64,000 nt of DNA from the NCBI RefSeq assembly GCF_013179805.1, contig NZ_SRRZ01000017.1:16830-80829 (forward strand). Reading direction: 5' to 3'. This document shows positions 53,813-63,147 of this stretch, piece after piece. This DNA is from Microcoleus asticus IPMA8 (GTDB taxonomy: Bacteria; Cyanobacteriota; Cyanobacteriia; Cyanobacteriales; Microcoleaceae). A program made the translations under genes and the position numbers. The first letter of the stretch is position 1. Every line of letters begins with the position of its first letter. The notes below the pieces were generated by a model. That model was not told the origin of the DNA and made no database searches. It saw nothing but the letters and a program-made list of their open reading frames with translations.

Positions 53813-54202
53813 TAGATCCCCGCACCTCTTAAAGAAGTCGGGGTTCTGCGTATCCTGTTTTTTTAGCCGTTGCTCACTTAAATCCTGTTGATATTGAAGT
53901 GCTAAATCTTCGATGAGTTCGACCATTGCGCGAACCACAGGCATTTTAGTGATAATTTCGCTCTAATACCACTGTCCGTTAGGATTGAATTCCATAAAGT
54001 AGAGGGTGTCATCCCCGTCGCGAATGATATCGAATGCACCCAAATTTAATCCAAACTCGTCAAACATTTGATGAAATTTGTTGAGGTAGTCGATCGGCCA
54101 TTTGTCGGGAACGTAAAGGAGTTTTTCCGGTGCGGTAACGCGCCCATCCAAAGTCACATCTGCATCAGTGGTATTCGGCTCAGTGAATATCTGTGCGTCA
54201 CC
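53786..54202 (-). pseudogene. Decayed ATP-grasp protein (MvdC/MvdD-like C-terminus)
   Basis: Open minus-strand sequence encoding the C-terminal part of an ATP-grasp protein: VTLDGRVTAPEKLLYVPDKW, GLNLGAFDIIRDGDDTLYFMEFNPNGQWY. The Mg-binding Glu/Asn of EFNPNG is present. After NPNGQWY there is a TAG (53967-53969), where a Trp is usual, followed by in-frame SEIITKMPVVRAMVELI, which continues as the family would. Upstream, a TGA at 54203-54205 and no N-terminal domains remain. Thus the gene is truncated and carries a nonsense codon. The family joins amino acids or makes graspetide-type peptides. Confidence 0.72.
53814..53850. repeat. Palindromic GATCCCCG repeat
   Basis: Imperfect palindrome AGATCCCCGCACCTCTT / AAGTCGGGGTTCT, of the AGATCCCCGAC...GTCGGGGATCT type common as a dispersed repeat. 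It starts immediately after the 316-bp tandem duplication and overlaps the tail of the ATP-grasp relic. Confidence 0.6.
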
Positions 54203-54209
54203 TCAAGAG

Positions 54210-54353
54210 TCGCATGAATTTTTGCGGGGAAAGCATGAGGCTAAAATAGAGGCGATTGCTCGCTTGCAAGCAATAGGATTGACCGATGAGCAAATCGCGC
54301 AATGTTTGGATATGACCCTAGAAGAGATTAGACAAGTAGATTTGACAGAATAA
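54210..54353 (+). pseudogene. C-terminal relic of an Rpn-like nuclease/transposase
   Basis: A short open frame (FLRGKHEAKIEAIARLQAIGLTDEQIAQCLDMTLEEIRQV) that resembles the C-terminal tail of recombination-promoting nuclease (Rpn)/PD-(D/E)XK transposase-like proteins. The nuclease domain is missing, and the 5' end runs into the ATP-grasp relic on the other strand. An upstream open stretch from 54168 is unrelated. Probably a leftover of a mobile gene. Confidence 0.5.
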
Positions 54354-54952
54354 AATATAAGTAGTCGGTAGGCTGTGCGATGTTCATGTCAACCTCTGAT
54401 ATGATGTCCGCTCAATTACTCGTAATAAACAGTCTTTATAGTGAGGACTTTATTCTTCATAATCTGAAGAATAAAGTCCTCACTACCAACCAATTTTAGA
54501 TACTACTGCATAGTAAGGGTAAAGGAATACAGCAATTAAAGGAACGGGGAATGAGAGAAAAGGCTCTGGAAATTCCTAGGCAGCTTCTCCATCTACTCGA
54601 CTATCAAACAATTAGTCAAACTAACGGTTTGATAGTTGAATATATCCCAAATTTGCCAGAGAAATCAAAGGAAGGGAAAAAGTACGATCGCACAATTACT
54701 CTACTTTTTCTAGTTACCAGGCTGAGCCTGGTAGCGCAGGTTTTTGACGCTCTGGCTCTTTGATTGAGAATTACGCTAAATATTAACTCATCCACCTAAT
54801 GCGTAAGGATGGGTCTGCCCTCTCTCTAAAGGAAGATTCCATTAAACGAGTAAATTCCGTATGATGCTGTAAAAGTCAGTCAGAGGAGAAAGCTATCTCC
54901 GACTCTAGCTCCGAATAACTGACCAATCTTACAATATAAAAAAATACATCTC
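54354..54952. repeat. Repeat-rich intergenic region with a 21-bp-arm inverted repeat
   Basis: A large perfect hairpin at 54439-54485 has 21-bp arms beginning TAGTGAGGACTTTATTC and a 5-base loop, a dispersed GTGAGGAC-type palindrome. A smaller palindrome TACCAGGC-tga-GCCTGGTA occurs at 54715-54733, related to that at 8329-8350. A 70-codon open frame at 54551-54763 runs into this palindrome and is not convincing as a gene. The alpha-amylase promoter should lie in the last 150 bp. Confidence 0.75.
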
Positions 54953-56878
54953 ATGACACCAGTCAGTCCCAATCAAACTTCCTCTCAATACGAAGTTAGC
55001 GAACCAGACAAAAAAATTGAGTCTCTGGTAGAAGAAGTTAAGCCAGAAAGCGAACTCGATTTAGAATTCCTCTACACCAGAGACATTGAATTCCGACAAG
55101 AAACAATTTATTTCCTTGTAGTCGATCGCTTTTACGACGGCGACCCCACAAATAACGAAGGCCCAAACCCAGAACTTTACGATCCAGAAGGCAAAGATTG
55201 GGGCAAATATTGGGGCGGCGACTTGCAGGGAGTTATCGACAAACTCGACTACTTAAAAGATATGGGTGTTACCGCAGTTTGGCTGACTCCGCTGTTCGAG
55301 CAAGTAGAAGCATTATTTGTGGAACAAGCTGCGATTCACGGCTACTGGACTAAAGATTTCAAGCGACTAAATCCCCGTTTTATTGCCAAAGGCGACAATC
55401 CTTCTGTCAACCAAACACAAGAAACCAAAGATACCGTATTTGACAAATTAGTATACGAGTTGCACCAGCGAAACATGAAACTCGTGCTCGATATTGTCTG
55501 CAATCACAGCAACCCAGATTTTAGTGGCAAAAAAGGGGAACTCTACGACGACGGCGTAAAAATAGCTGACTTTAACGACGATAAAGATAACTGGTATCAC
55601 CACTACGGCGAAGTCAGAAACTGGGAAGATGAATGGCAAGTCCAAAACTGCGAACTGTCCGGTTTAGCAACTTTCAACGAAAACAATATTGCCTACCGCA
55701 ATTACATTAAATCAGCAATTAAACAATGGCTAGATAGAGGTGTTGATGCTTTGCGGGTTGATACAGTCAAGCATATGCCTATTTGGTTTTGGCAGGAATT
55801 TAACGCTGACATTTTAACACACAGACCTGATGTTTTCATTTTTGGCGAATGGATTTACAGCGACCCTAGAAACGATCGTTCTGTGGAATTTGTCAACGAG
55901 TCGGGGATGACTATTTTAGATTTTGGCCTGTGCGTGGCAATTCGAGAAGTATTGGGAAAGGGTGCTGAAGCGGGATTTAGCTTAGTCCAAGATGTACTGG
56001 ATCTGGATCACCGCTACTACGGGGCGACGGAGTTGATTACTTTTATTGACAACCACGATATGCCGAGGTTTCAGTCGTTGAATCCCGATCCAGAAATGCT
56101 GCGGTTGGCGATTGGTTTAATTATGACGACTCGCGGCATTCCCTGCATTTATTACGGCACTGAACAGTATCTGCATGATGATACTGAAGGGGGAAATGAC
56201 CCTTACAACCGCCCGATCATGGAAAAGTGGGATACTGAGTCGCCGATTTACCGAGATGTGCGGTTGCTGTCTGGATTGCGGCGGCTGAATCCAGCTATTT
56301 CGATGGGGAGTCAGTGGCAAAAATATCTAACTCCTGATGTTTATTGTTACGTGCGCCGCTATCGCGATTCTGTGGTGTTTGTAGCGATGAATCGCGGCAA
56401 TTCTGTTACACTTGAAGAGGTTGATACTGAGCTGCCTGATGGAGAGCATACGGAGGTTTTATCGCGCCGCAAGTTTGAAGTTAAAGACGGGATGCTGTAC
56501 AATTTAGAGTTGGGTGCGCGGGAAGTAATGATTTTTAGCCGCGTCGGAGAGCGAGTTAAGGCGACAACTATTGTGCGGGCGCAGCTTAACAGCGTTAAAA
56601 CTCAGCCTGGGGAAAGAATTGTGGTGATTGGAGATTGTCCTGAATTGGGGAATTGGGATATTAGTAAGGGTTACCCGTTGGAGTATATCAATACTAATAC
56701 TTGGTTCGGGGAAATTCCTTTTAATGAAAGTGCGGGGAAGTTGATTTCTTATAAGTATGCGCTGCTACGGGAAGGACAGTCGCCATTGCGAGAAAATCTG
56801 GTTTGTCGCCGCTGGGTTTTAGTTTCTGAAGGGACTGTGAAATGGCGAGATAAGTGGGCGAGTGGACGCGAGTCTTAA
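54953..56878 (+). CDS. Alpha-amylase with C-terminal CBM20
   Basis: A 641-residue GH13 glycoside hydrolase with a starch-binding module. GH13 catalytic residues are the nucleophile Asp270 in ALRVDTVKHMP, acid/base Glu299 in FGEWIYSD and the transition-state Asp369 in IDNHDMPRF. The CBM20-like domain spans about 545-640 (VRAQLNSVKTQPGERIVVIGDCPELGNWD, WRDKW). There is no signal peptide, so it should act in the cytoplasm, for example on glycogen or malto-oligosaccharides. Residues 1-50 are acidic and poorly conserved. A glycosyltransferase gene lies convergently just after. Confidence 0.92.
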   Translation: MTPVSPNQTSSQYEVSEPDKKIESLVEEVKPESELDLEFLYTRDIEFRQETIYFLVVDRFYDGDPTNNEGPNPELYDPEGKDWGKYWGGDLQGVIDKLDYLKDMGVTAVWLTPLFEQVEALFVEQAAIHGYWTKDFKRLNPRFIAKGDNPSVNQTQETKDTVFDKLVYELHQRNMKLVLDIVCNHSNPDFSGKKGELYDDGVKIADFNDDKDNWYHHYGEVRNWEDEWQVQNCELSGLATFNENNIAYRNYIKSAIKQWLDRGVDALRVDTVKHMPIWFWQEFNADILTHRPDVFIFGEWIYSDPRNDRSVEFVNESGMTILDFGLCVAIREVLGKGAEAGFSLVQDVLDLDHRYYGATELITFIDNHDMPRFQSLNPDPEMLRLAIGLIMTTRGIPCIYYGTEQYLHDDTEGGNDPYNRPIMEKWDTESPIYRDVRLLSGLRRLNPAISMGSQWQKYLTPDVYCYVRRYRDSVVFVAMNRGNSVTLEEVDTELPDGEHTEVLSRRKFEVKDGMLYNLELGAREVMIFSRVGERVKATTIVRAQLNSVKTQPGERIVVIGDCPELGNWDISKGYPLEYINTNTWFGEIPFNESAGKLISYKYALLREGQSPLRENLVCRRWVLVSEGTVKWRDKWASGRES

Positions 56879-56880
56879 TA

Positions 56881-57042
56881 GTTTTGAGTTTTGAGTTTTG
56901 TGTGAGACAGTCAAATAATTGTTTGCGGATGGTTGGCGTGTTAAACAATTGTAGGGTGCGCAGTGCGCACCTTACGGAGGGTTGGTGTGTCAAATGATTC
57001 TGCTGGGGTGCTGCGCGCGCACTTTACCGCTAATTATGTAGT
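56881..57042. repeat. Heptamer repeat and palindromic repeat after amylase
   Basis: Three 7-bp units (GTTTTGA, GTTTTGA, GTTTTGT) begin right after the amylase stop at 56881. Further on, a palindromic GGGTGCGCAGTGCGCACC core (around 56954-56971) and a GCGCGCGC stretch form a dispersed repeat between the convergent amylase and glycosyltransferase genes. Confidence 0.65.
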
Positions 57043-58095
57043 TTAAAGCGATCGCAGCTTCTGGGCCAAAACATCGACATAAGGTTCGCTGCTGTGCTGG
57101 TTCACAACCATTTCGTATCCCCGCTGCGCTTGAGATTCAGCTTCTTGAGGATTTTTTAGCAAATGGACTATCGCCTCCCGCAAACCTGCTGCATCTCCCA
57201 CATCTACCACTTTGGCAATATCCGGGGCCGCTAAATAATCGACCATACCTTGAGTCCGAGTAATGACAACGGGCCGCTTGCAGGCCATTGCTTCCAGCAA
57301 ACCCTGCACTCCAGCAGCATATTTATTGTCGACCAAACAAACTGCAATTACGTCTGCATCGCGGTAAAGCTGCACTAAATCCGGCCATTCGTAGAACTTG
57401 CGGGACATATTTTCTGGCATAGTATCGGGGAAAGCTTGCGATAAAGCTTTGGCATCTTTAGAAAAACCGCTAATTTTTACGTCAACATCTAAGTCAGCAG
57501 TTGCTGCTGCTAAGAGTCGGTAGTCGCGCTTTTCTAATCCGACGCTAACAACCGTTTGCCGCTTTTTCTCGCCAGAAACGGGGCCGGGTGTGAAAAACTG
57601 GGTGTCTGTCTGGTCTAGATGCACTAAAATCCGGGATTCAGGTAAAGCTAAATAACTGCGGAGGAAGTCAGTTTGAGGGCTGGCGCAAGCCATGAACACG
57701 TCAATTTTGTCAGCCAAACCAAATAGTTTCAGGGCGACGCGGCCGCGCAGCCGATCGATATTGTGGAAATGTACAACAATTTTCGGGCGATCGGGCAATT
57801 GACCGCAAACCGCCGCCATTGGAATCCCAATGTCCTCGCCGTTACAAAATATCACGTCGTCGCTGCTGACTTGCTCGGACAATTTGCGCGCGGCGGCCCA
57901 ATGTTCGGGTTTAGAAGAAATTTTCGATCGCAGCTTGTCACTCAACGAGATCGCTTCGCCATCCGGGGCGTGAACGGTGGCATTTAAGCTCTCTCTGAGG
58001 GCCCGCAGGACGTGGCGAGGGCATTTGCCGAGTTGTGCATCGCGGTCAATTCCATCTAGGTCTATTTTGCGACCTAATGCCAAATGGTATTTCAA
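57043..58095 (-). CDS. Glycosyltransferase family 1-type protein
   Basis: A GT-B glycosyltransferase of about 350 residues. The start is probably TTG at 58095, because AAGGAG lies just upstream, while the ATG at 58131 (MCQHQDN) lacks one. Key segments are FCNGEDIGIPMAAVCG, VVHFHNIDRLRGR, VVSVGLEKRDYRLL (donor-binding region start) and GVQGLLEAMACKRPVVITRTQGMVDYL with the conserved Glu-x7-Glu-like position of GT4. The sugar and acceptor are unknown. It converges on the alpha-amylase gene. Confidence 0.82.
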   Translation of the reverse strand: MKYHLALGRKIDLDGIDRDAQLGKCPRHVLRALRESLNATVHAPDGEAISLSDKLRSKISSKPEHWAAARKLSEQVSSDDVIFCNGEDIGIPMAAVCGQLPDRPKIVVHFHNIDRLRGRVALKLFGLADKIDVFMACASPQTDFLRSYLALPESRILVHLDQTDTQFFTPGPVSGEKKRQTVVSVGLEKRDYRLLAAATADLDVDVKISGFSKDAKALSQAFPDTMPENMSRKFYEWPDLVQLYRDADVIAVCLVDNKYAAGVQGLLEAMACKRPVVITRTQGMVDYLAAPDIAKVVDVGDAAGLREAIVHLLKNPQEAESQAQRGYEMVVNQHSSEPYVDVLAQKLRSL

Positions 58096-58540
58096 ACTAT
58101 TCTCCTTATAATTATCCTGGTGCTGGCACAAATTATCTAACCTCAGAAGATTCTATCCTCTGCTGTTGAAAGTGCTGGTGCGATCGATCAATTTTAGATT
58201 TTAGATTTTAGATTTTAGATTTGACTCTACAGATAAATCTCGGGGGTTCTCCCTAATGTGTGAATTTTTTTGAGTTCCACCAATCCTGTCTGGGGCTTGT
58301 ATCGCAACGGCGCTGGTCGATTTTAGATTTTAGATTTTAGATTTTAGATTTGACTCTACAGATAAATCTGGGGGTTCTCCCTAATGTGTGAATTTTTTTG
58401 AGTTCCATCAATCCTGTCTGGGGCTTGTATCGCAACAGTGCTGATAGTTAGGAAACCGGGTTTATCGACACCCGCGCGCAAATCCTTTACGAATCAAAAA
58501 CAGTGACACGCGCCGATCGATTCCAAGGACTTAAGCTTTT
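58096..58540. repeat. 129-bp direct repeat with heptamer arrays
   Basis: A unit beginning with four ATTTTAG heptamers occurs twice, at about 58191-58318 and 58320-58446, with an offset of 129 bp. The copies differ at a handful of positions and by one inserted C. Each unit continues GACTCTACAGATAAATCT then CAATCCTGTCTGGGGCTTG. The repeat lies between the glycosyltransferase and CysQ-like genes and has no coding potential that I trust. Confidence 0.85.
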
Positions 58541-59425
58541 ATGCTGAAGTTAGCTAAAGCATTTATGTTTAACCTCATGTATATTTCTCCAGAGCAAGAC
58601 CAAAAAATTCGCTACACCCTGCGCGAGTGCGGTCAAGAAGCTTACAAGCTCGCAGCCGAACCTTTTGAAGTTTCCGAGAAAGGACCCAACGACTACGTGA
58701 CGAGTATCGATCAATACCTAGACCGACAACTATCGGCAGCATTTAGCGCTTTGTTTCCTGAAGACGGCTGGATCACCGAGGAAAACAGCGCCTCCAGAGC
58801 AGCTTACCGCGCCAATTACCAGCGCCTCTGGTGCATCGATCCTCTCGACGGAACTGAAGAATTTATTCGGGGAAAACTGCACTACGCTTCGATGGTGGGG
58901 CTGCTGCTTGAAGGGGAACCGGTGGCCGGCTGGCTCTACGCCCCGGCTTTTGACCAAATGTATTTTGGCGGCAAAGATTGGGGATTGTTCCAAACTGTGG
59001 GATCTCAAGCGCCGCAGCCGATCGCCCTGTGCAAACCCCCGGCCCCGACAGCAGAAAATTGTAAAATTATTCTCGGAGACAAAGACCAGAAAAACTACGG
59101 CCGGGCGATCGCCCAAAGCATCCCGGGAGCAGAATTTTACTCGCTGGGCAGCTTTGGTTTAAAAGTGATGGAAGTTATCTTTGGTCGAGCCGGTTTGTAC
59201 CTGTATCTCAACGGCAGAGTTAAAGTGTGGGATACCGCCGGCCCTCTGGCTCTAGCAAAAGCAGCCGGATTGGTTTGTTGCGACTTGCAAGGTCAACCGC
59301 TGAGGTGGACTAAAGATGCGATCGAGCCGGAGACTCTGGCCCACACGCAGTCAATCGCGATCGGCTGGCCGGACTACATAGAACCTCTGTTGGGCAAAGT
59401 TCAACAGGCAGTGACAGGCTTGTAA
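58541..59425 (+). CDS. cysQ: 3'(2'),5'-bisphosphate nucleotidase / CysQ-type phosphatase
   Basis: A 294-residue Mg-dependent phosphatase of the inositol monophosphatase superfamily. Metal-site motifs are WITEENS, CIDPLDGTEEF (Asp100/Asp103) and the C-terminal VWDTAGPLALAKAAG. CysQ removes the 3'-phosphate from PAP, a by-product of sulfate assimilation, while related family members act on inositol phosphates. The symbol is assigned on similarity of the whole domain, and function could differ. The start ATG at 58541 has AAGGAC upstream; ATG 58577 is a possible alternative. It contributes to the sulfur theme but is 40 kb from the cys genes. Confidence 0.75.
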   Translation: MLKLAKAFMFNLMYISPEQDQKIRYTLRECGQEAYKLAAEPFEVSEKGPNDYVTSIDQYLDRQLSAAFSALFPEDGWITEENSASRAAYRANYQRLWCIDPLDGTEEFIRGKLHYASMVGLLLEGEPVAGWLYAPAFDQMYFGGKDWGLFQTVGSQAPQPIALCKPPAPTAENCKIILGDKDQKNYGRAIAQSIPGAEFYSLGSFGLKVMEVIFGRAGLYLYLNGRVKVWDTAGPLALAKAAGLVCCDLQGQPLRWTKDAIEPETLAHTQSIAIGWPDYIEPLLGKVQQAVTGL

Positions 59426-59585
59426 ACCCGTTTAAGATTAAAGAATCTGCCGATTTTACGTGAACCGGGCCTCTGCACCCTTATCATCAATTAAAGGAGC
59501 AACAGATTGTTTGTGTTCCCAAACATCGATCGTTCCCTAGCTGTTGGGTATCGCCTAATCATATTTCCCACCTCCGCGAGTTTGC

Positions 59586-60266
59586 ATGAAGACAGAAGCT
59601 TTCAGTGAGCTATTCCCTCTATTTAAGGGTGCTAACCCAGAAACCTTGGGAGGGCTGCTATCAAATGCCGTCAAGCATGAGTATCCCCCGGGCCGAGCTG
59701 TGGTGATGGAGGATTCATGGGGCAACGCGATTTACTTTGTCGTGTCTGGCTGGGTAAAAGTCCGGCGCTTGTCAGACGATCGAGCTGTATCAATGGCTAT
59801 TTTAGGACGGGGTGCCTTCTTCGGCGAAATGGCTATTCTTGACGAATCTCCCCGATCTAATGATGTACTTGCTCTATCGCCCGTGCGGCTTCTGAGCGTC
59901 ACAGCTCAGCGATTTATTCAAACCCTGTTTAAAGACCCGCAATTGCACCACCGGATGCTGCAACTGATGGTACGGCGGCTGCGCCAAACCAATCTCCGGT
60001 ATCAACTCCGCAACCGCCAGCCAGCGGTTAAACTAGCAAATACTTTAGTCGAGCTGGCAGAAAACTACGGTCAGAAAACTGCTGAGGGCAAAGATATCTT
60101 CAATATTCCTTATGAAGACTTAGCTGATGTCACAGATATCACCCTAGATGAAACCAGCAAAATTATGGAAAAACTCGATAGTAAAGGTTGGATCAAAATT
60201 GATCCCGACCGCCAAACTATCCATTTGATCAACCTCAAGCACTTGATTAATTTGGCAAGTCAATGA
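59586..60266 (+). CDS. Crp/Fnr family transcriptional regulator
   Basis: A 226-residue regulator with an N-terminal cyclic-nucleotide-binding-like domain (about 15-125, VVSGWVKVRRLSDDRAVSMAILGRGAFFGEMAILDE) and a C-terminal winged helix (about 165-226, YEDLADVTDITLDETSKIMEKLDSKGWI). Parts of the cAMP pocket (FGEMAILDESPRS with Arg/Ser) are retained, so it may bind cAMP. Its stop overlaps the start of the M61 peptidase by 4 bp (ATGA), which implies translational coupling. Confidence 0.88.
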   Translation: MKTEAFSELFPLFKGANPETLGGLLSNAVKHEYPPGRAVVMEDSWGNAIYFVVSGWVKVRRLSDDRAVSMAILGRGAFFGEMAILDESPRSNDVLALSPVRLLSVTAQRFIQTLFKDPQLHHRMLQLMVRRLRQTNLRYQLRNRQPAVKLANTLVELAENYGQKTAEGKDIFNIPYEDLADVTDITLDETSKIMEKLDSKGWIKIDPDRQTIHLINLKHLINLASQ

Positions 60267-62164
60267 CTGATGTTACTTCTTTGGATACCTCGTCGGCTGC
60301 CGGCAACCGTCAGGGGCAACTAACAGCACCGACAATTCAATATTCGGTGGCGATGCCCAATCCTGAATCCCACCTGTTTGAAGTGACTTTGCGCGTGCAA
60401 GGTTGGTCGAAGCCGGTTCTGGATTTAAAAATGCCTGTCTGGACTCCCGGTTCTTACTTGGTTCGAGAGTACGCCCGCCACCTGCAAGATTTTAGCTCGC
60501 TAGGAGGCGATCGAGCTTTACCTTGGCGCAAGCTCAGCAAAAATCACTGGCAAATTGAGACCGATTCGGTATCAGATGTCACGGTTCGCTACCGCATTTT
60601 TGCCAACGAACTGACAGTGCGAACCAATCATTTAGACTCGACTCACGGTTATTTCAATCCGGCGGCTTTGTGCTTTTTCTTGCCCGGTTTTGAGCGCCAC
60701 TGCTACACCGTGACAGTTGTGCCGCCTCAGCCCCAATGGCGCACCGTTTCTACTTTGCCGCCTGTTTCCGGCCAAAATCTTACTTTCGCTGCTGCGGATT
60801 TTGATACCCTTGTCGATAGTCCTTTTGAGATTGGCTGTCACGAAGTATACGAGTTTGAAGTGATGGGAAAACCCCACCAGCTAGTGGTTTGGGGAAAAGG
60901 CAATTTAGAACCAGAGCGGGCGATTCGAGACATCCAAAAAGTTATCGAAGTCGAGGCAAAAATGTTCGGCGGTTTGCCTTACGAACGCTATGTGTTTTTC
61001 CTGCATTTGTCCGGCTCTGGTTTTGGCGGTTTGGAACACAAAGAGAGCTGCACTCTGAACTATCCGCGTTTTGGCTTTCGGGCTAAAGAAAAGTACGAAC
61101 GCTTTATTCAATTGGTGGCTCACGAGTTTTTTCATCTCTGGAATGTCAAGCGCATTCGACCGAAAGCTCTCGAAGTATTTGACTACGAACAAGAAAATTA
61201 TACTCCTTCTTTGTGGTTCTCCGAAGGCACTACCAGTTATTACGATTTGGTAATTCCTTTTCGAGCTGGGATCTACGGCGTGAAGGGTTTCTTTCAAAAT
61301 CTGGCTAAGGAAATCAATCGCTTGCAGACTACTCCGGGGCGGAGCGTGCAGCCTGTCAGCGAGTCGAGCTGGGATGCTTGGATTAAACTTTATCGCCGGG
61401 ATGCTAATAGCGACAATTCGCAGATTTCCTATTATTTGAAAGGGGAAGTTGTTTCATTTTTGCTCGATTTGTTGATTCGAGCCAGACACGGTAACGAGCG
61501 ATCGCTCGACGATGTGATGCGTTTGATGTGGCAGCAGTTTGGCAATGCTAATTCGGCCCAAAACGGCGATTTTGACCTGAAGTCGGAAACAGACGCCAAG
61601 GCGGCGCACCTGATATCCAACGGAGAGTTAAATTCTCCTTCGCTGCCGGCCGAAATAGGCTTTACTCCCGAAGAGTTGCAAAGTGCGATCGAGTCCGTCG
61701 CCGGCATCGATTTGAGCGACTTTTTCGCCCGCTATATAGACGGTACAGAAGAGTTACCTTACAACAAATATCTCGAACCTTTCGGGCTGCAAATTTGGGT
61801 AGATGAAACTGACCAAACGCCTCGCATCGGTTGGACGTTGGCATCGGAAAACGGGCGGGAAATGGTTAAATTTGTCGAAGTAGGATCTCCGGCACAATTG
61901 GCGGGAATTGACGCTGGGGACGAGTTGCTGGCGATCGAAGGTTTTCGGGTAAATTCAGAACAAGCGGGCGAGAGGCTTAAAGATTATCAGCCCGGGGACA
62001 CAATAGAGGTGACGGTTTTTCACCAAGACGAACTGCGGACTTGTCGCGTTACTCTCGCCCCGCCGCGACCTGGCCGTTACTCGATCGTGCCGGTGGAACA
62101 GCCCACTGCTATTCAGAAACAAAACTTTACTGGATGGCTGGGAGTTCCTTTATCGAAATTGTGA
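60263..62164 (+). CDS. M61 family glycyl-aminopeptidase-like metalloprotease with PDZ
   Basis: A 633-residue protease. An N-terminal beta-sandwich domain (about 25-190) precedes the thermolysin-like catalytic domain. The zinc motif HEFFH (His287, Glu288, His291) is in [16 protein letters not shown], with the downstream Glu in [13 protein letters not shown] domain occupies about 520-605 ([22 protein letters not shown]). The family cuts N-terminal Gly/Ala residues. There is no signal peptide, so it is probably cytoplasmic. Translational coupling to the Crp regulator upstream suggests joint expression. Confidence 0.93.
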
Positions 62165-62212
62165 CATAAATGAAGGGGAAAGGGAAAGAAAAGACAAGAA
62201 GGAATCAGGCTG

Positions 62213-62261
62213 AATTCCCAATTCCCAATTCCCAATTCCCAATTCCCAATTCCCAATTCCC
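62213..62261. repeat. Heptanucleotide tandem repeat (AATTCCC)x7
   Basis: Seven perfect 7-bp copies of AATTCCC, then one imperfect copy (AATTACCC). It sits between the M61 peptidase and the TerB-like gene, immediately upstream of the latter. Perfect arrays of this type vary in copy number between strains and can affect spacing of expression signals. Confidence 0.92.
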
Positions 62262-62278
62262 AATTACCCATTTTGATT

Positions 62279-62752
62279 ATGCAAACCCCACCTCCTCCAT
62301 CAATTACGCCCCGCCAGATGAATCTGCTGAGAATTGTTGCTTCTATGGCCTGGGCTGACGGCGAACTCGCGACAGAAGAAGTTAATTTAATGCTCGATCG
62401 CTTTTGCGGTTTGTTTGCCCCAGATACCGACGGACAACAAATGCAACAAGAATTGCGGGATTACATCATGCAAAATATCCCCCTTGACGAGTTGATCGGT
62501 CAACTAGAAACTCAAGATGAAAAGGAATTAGTCTTGCAACTCGGCTATGAAGTGATTTCATCTAGTTCTCGCACTCCGGACGAACCAAAAATTAACGCTG
62601 AAGAAGCGGCAGCTTATCAAAAATTAGTGCAGTTGCTCAATCTTCCAGAGGATGCGGTCAAGCGTATTGAAGGAGAAGCATCGCCGGGAGGTACTTCGGA
62701 TGGAATTGTGGAGAAGCTGGCTAAAAAATTAGAAAAGTTCATCAAAGGTTAG
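62279..62752 (+). CDS. TerB-like (tellurite resistance) domain protein
   Basis: A protein of 157 residues from ATG 62279 (the frame extends to a TTG at 62273). An all-alpha TerB-like domain is suggested by LLRIVASMAWADGELATEEVNLMLDRF and LQLGYEVISSS... AEEAAAYQKLVQLLNLPEDAVKRIE, with the acidic WADGE motif that binds metal in TerB. Pro-rich N-terminus, no membrane helix. Function is probably metal- or stress-related, but unproven. It may be co-transcribed with the peptidase upstream. Confidence 0.8.
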   Translation: MQTPPPPSITPRQMNLLRIVASMAWADGELATEEVNLMLDRFCGLFAPDTDGQQMQQELRDYIMQNIPLDELIGQLETQDEKELVLQLGYEVISSSSRTPDEPKINAEEAAAYQKLVQLLNLPEDAVKRIEGEASPGGTSDGIVEKLAKKLEKFIKG

Positions 62753-63147
62753 TTCGGGACTTGCGCGCGCTTGGCTTAAAAACCCGGTTGATTCCTAGAT
62801 TTCTCGTTACTAAACCTGAAATTTTTCGTAGAAACCGGGAATAAGCCCCCCATGCGTAAATCTTGTTAGGTAAGTATCGGAATAATAATTTTCTGAGTGC
62901 AACTATTTACAACTAAAGCTGAAGGGAAAGGAAGCGGATGGGGACTACCAATTTCCTACCATATAGGAACCCAAAAACACCAGAAAGTTAAGAATATTTT
63001 TCATCGCCGGGAACGGTAACAGAATTGGCGATCGCCCTTCCCGCGCACAGCCTTCCCCTTAACGATAATTAGGGACTTAGGCAAAGCCTAAATCCCTAAT
63101 TGAGCTACCGATTTTTGGCGATCGCTGAAAGTGAATCCAAGCAGTCA
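62753..63147. other. Intergenic region with a 16-bp-arm hairpin
   Basis: A 395-bp region between convergent genes. A hairpin at 63067-63101 has arms AATTAGGGACTTAGGC and GCCTAAATCCCTAATT (one mismatch) around AAA. It lies close to the stop of the minus-strand gene at 63148 and may terminate both transcripts. Upstream, a diffuse AAACCCGGTT / AGAAACCGGG repeat pair lies at about 62780-62840. No gene is seen. Confidence 0.55.

Noticed and set aside
54551..54763. 70-codon frame before the amylase gene
   Set aside because: No family resemblance and its 3' third is a palindromic repeat.
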